NCBI RefSeq assembly: GCF_039693965.1
Contig: NZ_CP155576.1
Span: 868,001 to 932,000 of the forward strand
Direction of reading: 5' to 3'
Source of the DNA: Moraxella sp. K1664
GTDB lineage: Bacteria; Pseudomonadota; Gammaproteobacteria; Pseudomonadales; Moraxellaceae
DNA length: 64,000 nucleotides
The position numbers and the translations under genes are program-made. The notes under the pieces were generated by a model, which ran no database searches, was not told the DNA's origin, and saw nothing but the letters and a program-made list of their open reading frames with translations. Positions 54,016-63,286 of this stretch are shown one piece after another; the stretch's first letter is position 1, and each line of letters begins with the position of its first letter.

Positions 54016-55677
54016 ATGGCTCAATACATCTACACCATGAACAAAGTGTCAAAACTTGTTCCGCCTAAGCGTGAAATTTTAAAAGACATTTCATTGTCCT
54101 TTTTCCCAGGGGCAAAAATTGGCGTGCTGGGTCTTAACGGTGCCGGTAAATCCACCTTGCTACGCATTATGGCGGGCGTGGATACCGAATTTAGCGGGGA
54201 AGCTCGTCCGCAAGCGGGCATTAAGGTGGGCTATCTGCCCCAAGAACCCCAACTTGACCCCACCAAAGACGTGCGTGGCAACGTGGAAGACGGCGTGCGT
54301 GAAGCCCTTGATGCCCTAGAACGCCTTAACCAAATCTATGCCGAATATGCCGAGCCTGATGCCGATTTTGACAAATTGGCCGCCGAGCAAGGCAAAATGG
54401 AAGACATCATTCAGGCGTGGGACGCTCACAACCTAAACACCCAGCTTGAAAAAGCAGCGGACGCACTTCGTTTGCCACCGTGGGACGCTGACGTCTCCAA
54501 GCTGTCAGGAGGCGAAAAACGCCGTGTTGCCCTGTGCCGTCTGCTCCTGTCTAAGCCTGATATGCTCCTGCTTGACGAGCCGACCAACCACTTGGATGCA
54601 GAGTCTGTGGCGTGGCTAGAACGTTTCTTAAAAGACTACTCTGGCACGATTGTGGCGATTACCCACGACCGCTATTTCCTTGACAATGTCGCCGAGTGGA
54701 TTTTGGAGCTTGACCGTGGCTATGGCTACCCATACCAAGGCAACTACACCGAATGGCTAGAACAGAAAAACAAACGCCTAGAACAAGAGCAAAAGCAAGA
54801 AGAAGCCTTTGCTAAGGCTCTAAAACAAGAGCTAGAATGGGTTCGTAAAAACCAAAAAGGTCAGCAAGCCAAATCCAAATCTCGCCTTGAACGCTTTGAA
54901 GAGATGAACTCTCGTGAGTTCCAACAGCGTAACGAGACGGCAGAGATTTATATTCCACCAGGACCCCGTTTGGGCAATAAAGTGATTGAAGTTAATAACA
55001 TCTCAAAATCCTTTGGCGACCGTTTGCTGTACGAAAACCTATCGTTTAGCGTGCCACCCATGGCAATTGTGGGTATCGTGGGACCAAACGGTGCGGGTAA
55101 AACGACCCTATTTAATATGATTACGGGCAAAGACAAGCCCGACACCGGCACGGTAGAAGTGGGCGAGAGCGTCAAAGTCGCCTATGTGGGGCAGGTTAGA
55201 GATGAGCTTGACGACAACAAAACCGTGTGGGAAGAAGTGTCAGACGGACTTGACATGATTACCGTGGGCGAATACACCACGCCAAGCCGTGCCTATATCG
55301 GACGCTTTAACTTTAAGGGTCAAGACCAACAAAAACGTGTGGGCAGTCTGTCAGGCGGTGAGCGAAATCGCTTGCAACTTGCCAAAACCCTAAAACAAGG
55401 GGCGAACGTTATCCTGCTTGACGAACCGTCCAACGACCTTGACGTGGAGACCTTGCGTGCCTTGGAAGATGCGGTGCAGGTGTTCCCTGGTACGGTCATG
55501 GTGGTGTCCCACGACCGCTGGTTCTTGGACCGTATTTGTACGCATATTTTGTCGTTTGAAAACGAAACGCCAGAGTTCTTTGACGGCAACTACACCGAAT
55601 ACGAAAAATGGCGTAAAGAGCGACTTGGGGCAGATGCCACGCCTAAGCGGATGAAGTATAAGAAGATTGGGAGCTAG
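54016..55677 (+). CDS. ettA: Energy-dependent translational throttle protein EttA
   Basis: 554-residue ABC-F protein that binds the ribosomal E site. Two ATPase domains: GLNGAGKSTLLRI / LSGGEKRRVAL / LLLDEPTNHLDAES and GPNGAGKTTLFNM / LSGGERNRLQL / ILLDEPSNDLDVET. A charged linker (KNKRLEQEQKQEEAFAKALK) lies between them and the arm follows the first Walker A. N-terminal MAQYIYTMNKVSKLVPPKRE is typical. The ATG at 54016 follows AAGGA. Confidence 0.96.
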   Translation: MAQYIYTMNKVSKLVPPKREILKDISLSFFPGAKIGVLGLNGAGKSTLLRIMAGVDTEFSGEARPQAGIKVGYLPQEPQLDPTKDVRGNVEDGVREALDALERLNQIYAEYAEPDADFDKLAAEQGKMEDIIQAWDAHNLNTQLEKAADALRLPPWDADVSKLSGGEKRRVALCRLLLSKPDMLLLDEPTNHLDAESVAWLERFLKDYSGTIVAITHDRYFLDNVAEWILELDRGYGYPYQGNYTEWLEQKNKRLEQEQKQEEAFAKALKQELEWVRKNQKGQQAKSKSRLERFEEMNSREFQQRNETAEIYIPPGPRLGNKVIEVNNISKSFGDRLLYENLSFSVPPMAIVGIVGPNGAGKTTLFNMITGKDKPDTGTVEVGESVKVAYVGQVRDELDDNKTVWEEVSDGLDMITVGEYTTPSRAYIGRFNFKGQDQQKRVGSLSGGERNRLQLAKTLKQGANVILLDEPSNDLDVETLRALEDAVQVFPGTVMVVSHDRWFLDRICTHILSFENETPEFFDGNYTEYEKWRKERLGADATPKRMKYKKIGS

Positions 55678-55694
55678 ACGTTATATAGTAATAA

Positions 55695-55722
55695 AGACTC
55701 AAACAAAGGATTGTTTGAGTCT
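55695..55722 (+). terminator. Terminator after ettA
   Basis: A perfect 12-bp stem AGACTCAAACAA / TTGTTTGAGTCT, loop AGGA, then AATTTTT. Confidence 0.85.
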
Positions 55723-56379
55723 AATTTTTAATTTAAGAGCTTCAAAATGCCAAGAAAAGAATTGAAAGATGAAAATCCAATTTTGGAATCCAAAGAAGAA
55801 GTGGATTTTAATAAATTTTTGAACACTATCAATAATGGTAATATTGATAAAAAATATGATGATATAATAAATAAATTATTATCTGTCTTAGGTTTTTTGT
55901 AAAATTACTGCCCATTATTACTGTTTTTAGCATTGTAATAGGTTTTATAAATATAAGAATATATCTTGATATCATAGACAAATCTTTTTTATTTCCAGAT
56001 ATCATTTCAAAATCTTATAATTTGATAGCAATTATTAGTTTCTATTTACTAAATATTATGATATTGCTGTCATTATTTTTTATACCTAAACTTATCGGAC
56101 TTTTAAGTAATACGTTAAAAAATGACATATCAAAAAAACCGAATATTTCAACTTTTTTAACTATTTTATTTATATTTTCGTCCCTTTCTTTTTTGTGCAA
56201 TATAATACTAGGCTATATTTTATCAATATCTTTCATTGTTTTATTTTTTATATTAATCTCTATAATATCGGTAGGTGAAAAAAGTAATGTATTGAGTAAT
56301 TTGTTCAGTAATTTTGTGCTATCTTTATCTCTTTTAATATTATTCTCAACAGTTTTACTGTTTTATTTTTTTAATAATA

Positions 56380-57278
56380 GACCCCTTTCCAAACCAACAA
56401 CACATCATGTTATAATACCCATTTAACCTTAAAAAACCAAGACATGACACCCAAGCAAGCTGAAAAACTAAACGACAGTGAGTTTAAACGATACTTTGGT
56501 ATAAAAAGAACTACTTATCAACACATGCTTACAATACTACAAGAAGCCTACAATGAACAACATAAAAAAGGCGGTAGAAAAGCCAAAATTAGCCCAGAGA
56601 GTAAACTTGTCATAACCTTAAACTACTACAGAGAATACCGCAGTCAATTTCACATAGCCCAAGACTTTGGTATTACTAAAAGTGCTGTGTGCAAGGCAAT
56701 TAAATGGGTGGAAGGTATACTCATCAATCACAAAGACTTTGCCTTGCCAGGTAAAAAAGCCTTATGGCAAGACAACAACCTTGAAACTGTACTCATTGAT
56801 GCCACAGAAATCCCCATAGAGAGACCTAAAAAAAGCAAAGGCGACAGTACTCAGGCAAAAAGAAACGTCATACCTTAAAAGCACAAATTGTTGTTGATAA
56901 AAAGAGTAAGAGAATACTATGCACCCATGTTGGTAGAGGAGGCATGCATGACTTTAAACTCTACCAATCATCAAAAATAACCATCAAACAAAGTATTTTG
57001 ATTCAAGTAGATTCAGGCTATCAAGGCATACAACAAACTCATGCAAATAGCCAACTACCAAAGAAAAAGACAAAACTTAAACCTTTAACCAAAGCAGATA
57101 AAAAAGCAAATCGCAAGTTATCATCCAAGCGAGTAACCAATGAACATGTCATTGGGAAACTCAAGTGTTTTAAAATCTTATCATGTCGCTACCGCAATCG
57201 CAGAAAAAGATTTGGATTAAGGGTGAATCTAATTTCTGCGATTTATAATTTTGAGCTGGGGTAGTTTGGAAAGAGGTC
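56380..57278 (+). mobile_element. IS5-family element with TA target duplication
   Basis: 899 bp with ends GACCCCTTTCCAAAC and GTTTGGAAAGAGGTC, flanked by TA (56378-56379 and 57279-57280). These ends match the two 89-bp MITEs at 22020 and 46615. It is inserted in the membrane protein gene above. Confidence 0.9.
56444..57264 (+). CDS. IS5-family transposase made by -1 frameshifting
   Basis: OrfA (56444-56878) begins MTPKQAEKLNDSEFKRYFGI and has a helix-turn-helix (FHIAQDFGITKSAVCKAIKW) and the first acidic motif (TVLIDATEIPIERPKKSK). At the run of seven A near 56828 a -1 shift gives KKKQRRQYSGKKKRHTLKAQ, which continues as IVVDKKSKRILCTHVGRGG and MHDFKLY. The second motif is VDSGYQGIQQ, and the Glu motif is NEHVIGKLKCFKIL. 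The end is ISAIYNFELG. It looks intact and able to act. Confidence 0.85.
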
Positions 57279-58120
57279 TAATATCACATATCAATCATTA
57301 GAAATAAATAGTGATTTTGAAACTAATTTTTTTATCTATTTCTTGGGTTCCATTATTTTTATATTTTTAAATCTATTCTTTACATTTGATGATGTTATTA
57401 AAAAAGTAAAGGACAATAGAATTTTAAATACTATTTTATTGCTAGTAACCATTGGTTTTTATGTATTTTCTATAACGGTAAGTAAGGGGCATGTTATAAG
57501 CTCTTTATCCTTCCCTAAATTCATAGAAAAACCCCAAGACAGCTCTTGGTATCTTATTCATAATGGTAATACCACTTCTGAAAATATCAATGGCTTATCC
57601 AAAAGAGATATTTTGGCACAAAAAGATATTTTTAATGCTTACAATTGTACAGGTTTAAAAAATGAAGAGAGTAAAAAGAAATGCCAAGATGATAATAAAG
57701 ATATTTTTAATAATAGAGATAATGCCTTATATGGCTATATGGCATGGAATTTGGGTAGCACCAAAGTTTTCTGCCCTGTATCGGTAGATTTTTTCAAGTT
57801 TGCTACTGATGAAGAAGGTCGAATCAATCAGTCAAAAGACATTGCAAAAACAAAAACTAAAATACAACAGGAGAAATCCGCCAAATGTCTTGTGATTGAC
57901 GATAAATATTTACAGCCTGTTAGTGAGCATTATTTGGCCAAATGATGTTGTGTGAAAAACCCATGGAAATATATAAATTGGAGTTTAGTGGCGGTTTGTT
58001 TTGTCTTTTGCAGGTTATTTTTGATGACAAAAAGACTGCCAAACCACGATAACCCTAAATCCATTTTACCAAAACCCAATTTTCTGATATAATACCCCAA
58101 AACCAACGACAAGAGACATT

Positions 58121-58633
58121 ATGGCACTATTACCCATTTTACATTATCCTGACCCACGTTTGCGTACTGTGGCAAGTGAGGTTGGCGAAATTACCGATGA
58201 GATTAAGACCTTAATTAGCGACATGTTTGAGACCATGTATGATGCCAAGGGCATTGGACTGGCGGCGACACAGGTGGACAGGCATGTGCAAGTGGTGACC
58301 ATGGACTTAGCCAAAGAAGGCGAAGAGCCACAGCCCAAGGTGTACATCAATCCCAAAGTCACGCCACTGACCGATGAGCTTGTCCCTTATAAAGAGGGCT
58401 GTTTGTCCATTCCTGAGGTGTATGATGATGTCAGTCGCCCTGCCCGTGTGCAGATTGATGCTTTGGATGCTGACGGCAAGCCATTTAGCGTTGAGGCGGA
58501 TGGGCTGTTGGCGGTGTGCATACAGCATGAGCTTGACCATCTAAAAGGCATTGTGTTCGTGGATTATCTATCCCGCCTAAAACAAGACCGTGCCAGAGAA
58601 AAGGTGCGTAAAGTGGTCGCCAAAAAAGGCTGA
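58121..58633 (+). CDS. def: Peptide deformylase
   Basis: 170-residue metallo-enzyme that removes the N-formyl group from new proteins. All three motifs are present: [19 protein letters not shown] (metal Cys) and QHELDHLKG (metal His pair). fmt is far away here rather than adjacent. A shared terminator separates it from convergent ompR. Confidence 0.96.
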   Translation: MALLPILHYPDPRLRTVASEVGEITDEIKTLISDMFETMYDAKGIGLAATQVDRHVQVVTMDLAKEGEEPQPKVYINPKVTPLTDELVPYKEGCLSIPEVYDDVSRPARVQIDALDADGKPFSVEADGLLAVCIQHELDHLKGIVFVDYLSRLKQDRAREKVRKVVAKKG

Positions 58634-58669
58634 TGTGCAAGCGGTAATCCAAGACAAACATCCAGTAAA

Positions 58670-58701
58670 AAACCAAACAACAAAGCGTTGTTTGGTTTTT
58701 G
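58670..58701. terminator. Bidirectional terminator between def and ompR
   Basis: A 12-bp stem AAACCAAACAAC / GTTGTTTGGTTT, loop AAAGC, with A and T runs on either side. Confidence 0.85.
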
Positions 58702-58706
58702 TGTTA

Positions 58707-59453
58707 TCAGCTCTCTGCCCCGTCAGGGACAAAGACATAACCCACGCCCCACACCGTTTGGATATAGCGAGCCTGAGATGGGTTGTCTTCGATGAGTCGT
58801 CTTAGGCGTGAGACTTGTACGTCAATTGAACGCTCCATCGCTCCCCATTCACGCCCACGAGCCAGATTCATGAGTTTGTCACGGGTCAGTGGCTCTCTGG
58901 GGTGCTGAACGAGTGCTTTTAGAACGCTAAACTCGCCTGTGGTTAGGGTGACGACATTGCCGTCTTTTTTTAGGGTGCGAGTGGATAAATCAAGCGTCCA
59001 TGAGCCAAACTCCACCACTTCCATCTGCTGAGATGGGGCTCCGGGCAGCTCTCGGTTATGACGGCGAAGCACCGCTTTGATACGAGCCAGTAGTTCTTTG
59101 GGGTTAAAGGGTTTGGGTAGGTAGTCATCCGCCCCTGCTTCAAGCCCTGCGATGCGGTCGGTGTCGGAGCCTTTGGCGGTCAGCATGATGATGGGAATGT
59201 CGGCATTATCGGCACGCAGGCGTTTGCAGATGGCGATGCCGTCTTCGTCGGGCAACATCAAATCAAGCACGATGAGCGAGAACATCTCACGTTGCATGAG
59301 TTTGTCCATCTGCTTGCCATCATGGCACGCACGCACGGTAAAGCCATCATCTTCTAAAAATCGCTGTAATAAGGCACGCAGTCTGGCGTCATCATCAACG
59401 ACTAAGATACGATGACTGGCGTTTGGGTTTGGATTGGCGTTATCTTCGGTCAT
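58707..59453 (-). CDS. ompR: OmpR-family response regulator
   Basis: 248 residues: a receiver domain (ILVVDDDARLRALLQRFL, phospho-Asp in LIVLDLMLPDEDG, MLTAKGSDTDRI, DDYLPKPFNPKELLARI) and a C-terminal winged helix (REWGAMERSIDVQVSRLRRL, GVGYVFVPDG). The closeness of these motifs to E. coli OmpR supports the name. The partner kinase is not adjacent in the window, so envZ may lie elsewhere. The 371-base upstream gap (59454-59824) is AT-rich and I see no clear feature in it. Confidence 0.88.
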   Translation of the reverse strand: MTEDNANPNPNASHRILVVDDDARLRALLQRFLEDDGFTVRACHDGKQMDKLMQREMFSLIVLDLMLPDEDGIAICKRLRADNADIPIIMLTAKGSDTDRIAGLEAGADDYLPKPFNPKELLARIKAVLRRHNRELPGAPSQQMEVVEFGSWTLDLSTRTLKKDGNVVTLTTGEFSVLKALVQHPREPLTRDKLMNLARGREWGAMERSIDVQVSRLRRLIEDNPSQARYIQTVWGVGYVFVPDGAES

Positions 59454-59824
59454 GTGTCACCCCTGATAATTGTATGGCTCTTAGTTTACAACATTACACA
59501 AAAAAATGTAACTGTTTTTGTCATTATAAATAATATTTTAAGGCTAAACCATATCCAAGATATGTCAAATGGTTAAAAGATCTCTAAAATATGCTAAAAA
59601 ACTGATGAATTATCATACCACGATGAATACCAAAAGTCGGTAATATTTTGGTAAATGGGTTTGGTGAAATGATTTTGGTTTGTCAATGCACCTGATGTGG
59701 CATGCCATGTATAGCGGCAAGCGTATAAATAGGCTTTTGCCTTGATAAAATTTGTGTTAGCATAAGAGCAGTATTTTTAACTTTTAACTTTTAACCTTTA
59801 ATATCAACCATTAAGGACAGCCCC

Positions 59825-60100
59825 ATGACCGACATCATCCACAACCTTGCCACACAGCGTTTTGAAGTGACCATTGACGGACATACTGGCTTTTTAAGCT
59901 ATGAAGTCATCAATGATGATACCCTAGATTATAACCACACCATCGTTCCCAAAGAGCTGGGCGGGCGTGGACTGGGTACGGCATTGGTCAAACACGCCTT
60001 GGATTATGCTCGTGATAATGGCAAAAAAGTCGTGCCAAGCTGTTCCTTTGTGGCAAGCTACATCGACAGACGAGACGAATACCAACCGCTGTTGGCGTGA
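59825..60100 (+). CDS. Small GNAT-type N-acetyltransferase (YjdJ-like)
   Basis: 91 residues. The acetyl-CoA pyrophosphate loop is visible as VPKELGGRGLGTALVKHALD, followed by KKVVPSCSFVASYIDR. This is the minimal GNAT fold of the YjdJ/NATD1 group. AAGGACAGCCCC precedes the ATG. Substrate unknown. Confidence 0.85.
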   Translation: MTDIIHNLATQRFEVTIDGHTGFLSYEVINDDTLDYNHTIVPKELGGRGLGTALVKHALDYARDNGKKVVPSCSFVASYIDRRDEYQPLLA

Positions 60101-60259
60101 GCATGACTTAACACGTCTTATCATGATTGGGTAACAACTAAATTGTGATAATCGTTTACAAAAATATGGGTTAATTTGCCAAAAATCTTGCCGAAATTTT
60201 GAAGATTTTGGTAAAATGGCTTGGTGTATTTTTATCTTTTACCTAACCAAAGGAACATC

Positions 60260-60568
60260 ATGAGCAGTCTTACCGCAGACCAAGTCGCCTTACAACTAGA
60301 AAGATTGCAAGGCTGGGCATTGGATGGCAATAGCCTTGTCAAGACGTATGAATTTGCCAGTTTTGCTGACGTCATCGCCTTTACTACCCGTGTGGCGTTC
60401 TATTGCGAAGAGTTAGAACATTACCCCACGTGGGAGAATTACTATACTGTTTTAAAAGTACGCATTGGCGAGCCCGACCAATACGAAGTGCATGGGCGAG
60501 ACATTCAGCTTGCCAAACGCATGGAAATGGCAAACGGCGTGGTCTTTGACCAAAAAGAGAAAAATTGA
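60260..60568 (+). CDS. 4a-hydroxytetrahydrobiopterin dehydratase-like protein
   Basis: 102 residues. Size, ALQLERLQGWALDGNSLVKTYEF and the end EVHGRDIQLAKRMEMA resemble pterin-4a-carbinolamine dehydratases (PhhB). However, the catalytic EHHP...THD pattern reads EHYPTWENYYTVLKVRIGEPD, so two of the three usual histidines are absent. It may be a non-catalytic or altered paralogue. AAAGGAA precedes the ATG at 60260; the frame extends 13 codons upstream. Confidence 0.7.
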   Translation: MSSLTADQVALQLERLQGWALDGNSLVKTYEFASFADVIAFTTRVAFYCEELEHYPTWENYYTVLKVRIGEPDQYEVHGRDIQLAKRMEMANGVVFDQKEKN

Positions 60569-60875
60569 GTTTGGAGAGATAAAATGGGTGTCATCGCCCA
60601 TTTTTTTTGTGTTTTTGATTTGTGTTTTAAAGTTAAAAAACCGCTTTATAAATCTGCCAACTTCCCATTATACATAAAATCCCCAATCAAAGTAGGTCTT
60701 TTTACAAAGACTTACAAACCTTGTTATCAATCTTACACAGCCGATTTTTTGGCTACATTTTAACCATAAAACCGACCATTTCTTAACAGACAAATACCCA
60801 AAAACTCGCTACAATCATCATCAGATTTTAAATTTAGATTTTATAATCGGACGGTTAAATTTAATTAATTATGTG

Positions 60876-61087
60876 ATTAGGGCGTGCCTGCCTTTGGTAT
60901 TTGCAATGAAAAATGAGAAAAATCGCACGTTTTTCAAGGAAAAAACGCAGGTTGATAGTTATTCTATCAGACAAGTTTTTGACGATGAAAAACAAGATTT
61001 AGCCATTTTTCATGCAAAAATTGATTGAAATTGTCAATTTTTCATCTTATTTTATAAGAATGTTATCAATGGTAGGCACGCCCTAAT
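60876..61087. mobile_element. 212-bp inverted-repeat element (MITE-like)
   Basis: Ends ATTAGGGCGTGCCTGCC and GGTAGGCACGCCCTAAT are inverted copies over 16 of 17 bases. The inside has no gene but contains A/T-rich self-complementary stretches such as GTTGATAGTTATTCTATCAG. The right end lies 37 bases before the baeRF gene. The rest of the 556-base gap shows nothing I recognise. Confidence 0.6.
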
Positions 61088-61124
61088 GATTAGCCATTTA
61101 GCAATCAAGTTTAAGGAGTTTGTT

Positions 61125-62234
61125 ATGAAAGCAACATTAAAAAACCTAAAAGCCACCCGTGGCAATCCTGCCGTGAGTATCTTTGTCAAAACTCACCGCA
61201 CCCACCCAGAAAATGAGCAAGACCACATTGCCCTAAAAAATCAACTAAAAGTCGCCGAAGAGCGTATCACAAACGAACATGACAAACGCACAAGCGATGC
61301 CATCATGGAGCTTATCCATGCCAAGACGGACGAGCTTGACCATAATTATAACTTAGATACACTTGCCATTTTTGCCAATGAAAACGAAGCCCAAGTGTTG
61401 CGTTTGCCATTTGATGCCAAAGAGCGTGTGATTTTGGGCGAAAAGTTTGCCACCAGAGACTTGGTGCGTGATATGTCCGAAGCGGTGCATTATTATGTAC
61501 TTGTGGCAACAAGCGAACACGCTCGCTTGATTGAAGCGACCAACGACCGTGTGGTTAAAGAAATCGGTGGTGAGAGCGAACGTCAATCGCAAATGAGCGA
61601 GCTGACTTTCCCGATCAATAACACAACCCTACCCACAGGGGCAAAAGCCGACCGTACAGGCTCATCGGATGATGACCGTTATCTAAAAGAGTTCATGAAC
61701 CGTGTGGATAAGAGCTTACAAGAGTTTCGTAACATTGACCCATTGCCTGTGATTTTGGTGGGCGATAGCCGTACTTTGGGCTTTTATGAGCAGGTAGTGG
61801 ACAACGACAGCTTTATCATCGGTAAAGTGGAACACCTGCCCAACCTAAAAGACGGACGTGCCGAAGAGATTGTGGCAGGCGTGCAGGATGTGGTGGAGAC
61901 TCAGCGTGCTACTCGCTATGAGACCGCCCAAGGCGAGCTTGAAAAAGCCCGTAACGAGAAGATGGTACGCACCGATTTGCAACAAATCTACCGCTCAGCG
62001 GTTGAAGGCAATGCCGTCAAACTCTTAGTGCGTCAAGGACACATCGTGCCTGCGACCATTGATGAGACTGCCTTGACTTTGCTCGTATCAGACGATGCAA
62101 CAGCAGATGGCGTCACCGATGATGCGGTAAGTGAGATTATCGAGATGGTGAGCCACAACGGCGGTGAAGTGGTATTTGTCCCCAAAGACAAAATGGACGA
62201 AAAAGAGCCGATTGCTCTGATTACTCGCTACTAA
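61125..62234 (+). CDS. baeRF3-type protein (eRF1-like fold)
   Basis: 369 residues. The family text VSIFVKTHRTHPENEQDHIA and LKNQLKVAEERI near the N-terminus, and the C-terminal RQGHIVPATIDE, fit the bacterial archaeo-eukaryotic release factor family, group 3. These proteins share the eRF1/Pelota fold and are thought to act at ribosomes, perhaps in rescue or stress. The exact role here is unknown. AAGGAG at 61112-61117 selects the ATG at 61125. Confidence 0.8.
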   Translation: MKATLKNLKATRGNPAVSIFVKTHRTHPENEQDHIALKNQLKVAEERITNEHDKRTSDAIMELIHAKTDELDHNYNLDTLAIFANENEAQVLRLPFDAKERVILGEKFATRDLVRDMSEAVHYYVLVATSEHARLIEATNDRVVKEIGGESERQSQMSELTFPINNTTLPTGAKADRTGSSDDDRYLKEFMNRVDKSLQEFRNIDPLPVILVGDSRTLGFYEQVVDNDSFIIGKVEHLPNLKDGRAEEIVAGVQDVVETQRATRYETAQGELEKARNEKMVRTDLQQIYRSAVEGNAVKLLVRQGHIVPATIDETALTLLVSDDATADGVTDDAVSEIIEMVSHNGGEVVFVPKDKMDEKEPIALITRY

Positions 62235-62253
62235 TTAGCATGTATCAAAGCAC

Positions 62254-62280
62254 AAAAACCTGCCTACGGGCGGGTTTTTA
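62254..62280 (+). terminator. Terminator after the baeRF gene
   Basis: An 11-bp stem AAAAACCTGCC / GGCGGGTTTTT (one G-U pair) with loop TACG. Confidence 0.8.
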
Positions 62281-62308
62281 GTTTTGGGAGAAATTTATTT
62301 GGCATTAT

Positions 62309-63172
62309 TTAGGTCAAATAAAATTCGCCCCGCCCGACTTGCCTTACCTGTCCACCCATCTGTATGCCGTCATTAAGCTCCAAAAACAGACGGTTTGGGC
62401 GGTGTAGATGGTCGCCTTGATGAATGGTAAATTGTCTGTGGTTGGTGCCATTATCAAGCAGATACGCCCCCAAATTCACGCACGCCGAGCCTGTGCCACT
62501 GTCTTCTAAGATAATCCCATTTTGTTCAAAAAATAAGCGAACATGAATGGTATCATCATTCATGCACCACAGATATAGCGTGTGTTCAAGCGTTATGCCT
62601 TGGTTGATGGCAAGGGTTTTGTTATTATCAAAGATGTTTTTTAGGCTTGTCAAACACACCTTGGCACGCTCTAACGCTTGTGTATCTTTGACTTGCAAAA
62701 GAAGCTGGCACACTCCTGCATTGACAAAATATGCCTTATCCGCCAACATCTCTTGGGGCAAGGCGGTCAAGGTGCTAAGGGCGTGGCGGTCTGTTTGGGC
62801 AGGGCAAAGGGCGTAACTGTTGGTGGTTAGCGTGGTGCAAGATGGCATATGGTTGAGATGAACGGCGCGAGTTTGTGTACTGATGTCAAGTGCTGACAAG
62901 CCGTGCGTTGTCGCCAAATACCACCCCGACCCAATGGTTGGGTGCCCTGCAAAGGGCATTTCAATACTTGGGGTGAAAATGCGAATGCGTGCGGTGCGGG
63001 CTTGTTTGTCAAAATGGGTGATAAACACCGTCTCATTGAGATTGAACTGGCAAGCGATGGCTTGCATGGTGGCGTCATCAAAATTGGCGTGGGGAAAGAT
63101 TGCCAACGGATTGCCCCCAAAGGGCGTACCATCGGTAAAGACATTGGCAAGGATAAATGGGTGGGCGGTCAT
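62309..63172 (-). CDS. PhzF-family isomerase-like protein
   Basis: 287 residues with the diaminopimelate-epimerase-like two-domain fold of the PhzF family. FTDGTPFGGNPLAIFP, NLNETVFI (family catalytic Glu), EMPFAGHPTIGSGWYL and DSGTGSACVNLGAYL are conserved. No phenazine genes are nearby, so a phenazine role is unlikely. Substrate unknown. Confidence 0.9.
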   Translation of the reverse strand: MTAHPFILANVFTDGTPFGGNPLAIFPHANFDDATMQAIACQFNLNETVFITHFDKQARTARIRIFTPSIEMPFAGHPTIGSGWYLATTHGLSALDISTQTRAVHLNHMPSCTTLTTNSYALCPAQTDRHALSTLTALPQEMLADKAYFVNAGVCQLLLQVKDTQALERAKVCLTSLKNIFDNNKTLAINQGITLEHTLYLWCMNDDTIHVRLFFEQNGIILEDSGTGSACVNLGAYLLDNGTNHRQFTIHQGDHLHRPNRLFLELNDGIQMGGQVRQVGRGEFYLT

Positions 63173-63286
63173 GGGTATGCTTATGAATTGTCCAATATAA
63201 AATTATCCTGTTAATTTTACAATAATCTTAAAAACTTTTGTGGTAATTTGCTACAATAAGCATAACTTTTCTCATCCAATGTTGCC

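Larger units (their letters stand above)
55747..57945 (+). pseudogene. Multi-pass membrane protein, frameshifted and split by an IS
   Basis: Begins MPRKELKDENPILESKEEVD and stops at 55900 after LSVLGFL. One extra T in the run of six T at 55893-55898 would restore VKLLPIITVFSIVIGFINI and several membrane helices up to 56379. The IS5-family element then interrupts it. Removing the IS and one TA restores NNITYQSLEINSDFETNFFI in frame, followed by two more helices and a soluble domain with FNAYNCTGLKNEESKKKCQ and KCLVIDDKYLQ. The ancestral protein was about 490 residues. Very AT-rich. Family not recognised. Confidence 0.8.

Noticed and set aside
62309-63172. Phenazine biosynthesis gene
   Set aside because: PhzF-like proteins are widespread and no other phenazine genes are present.
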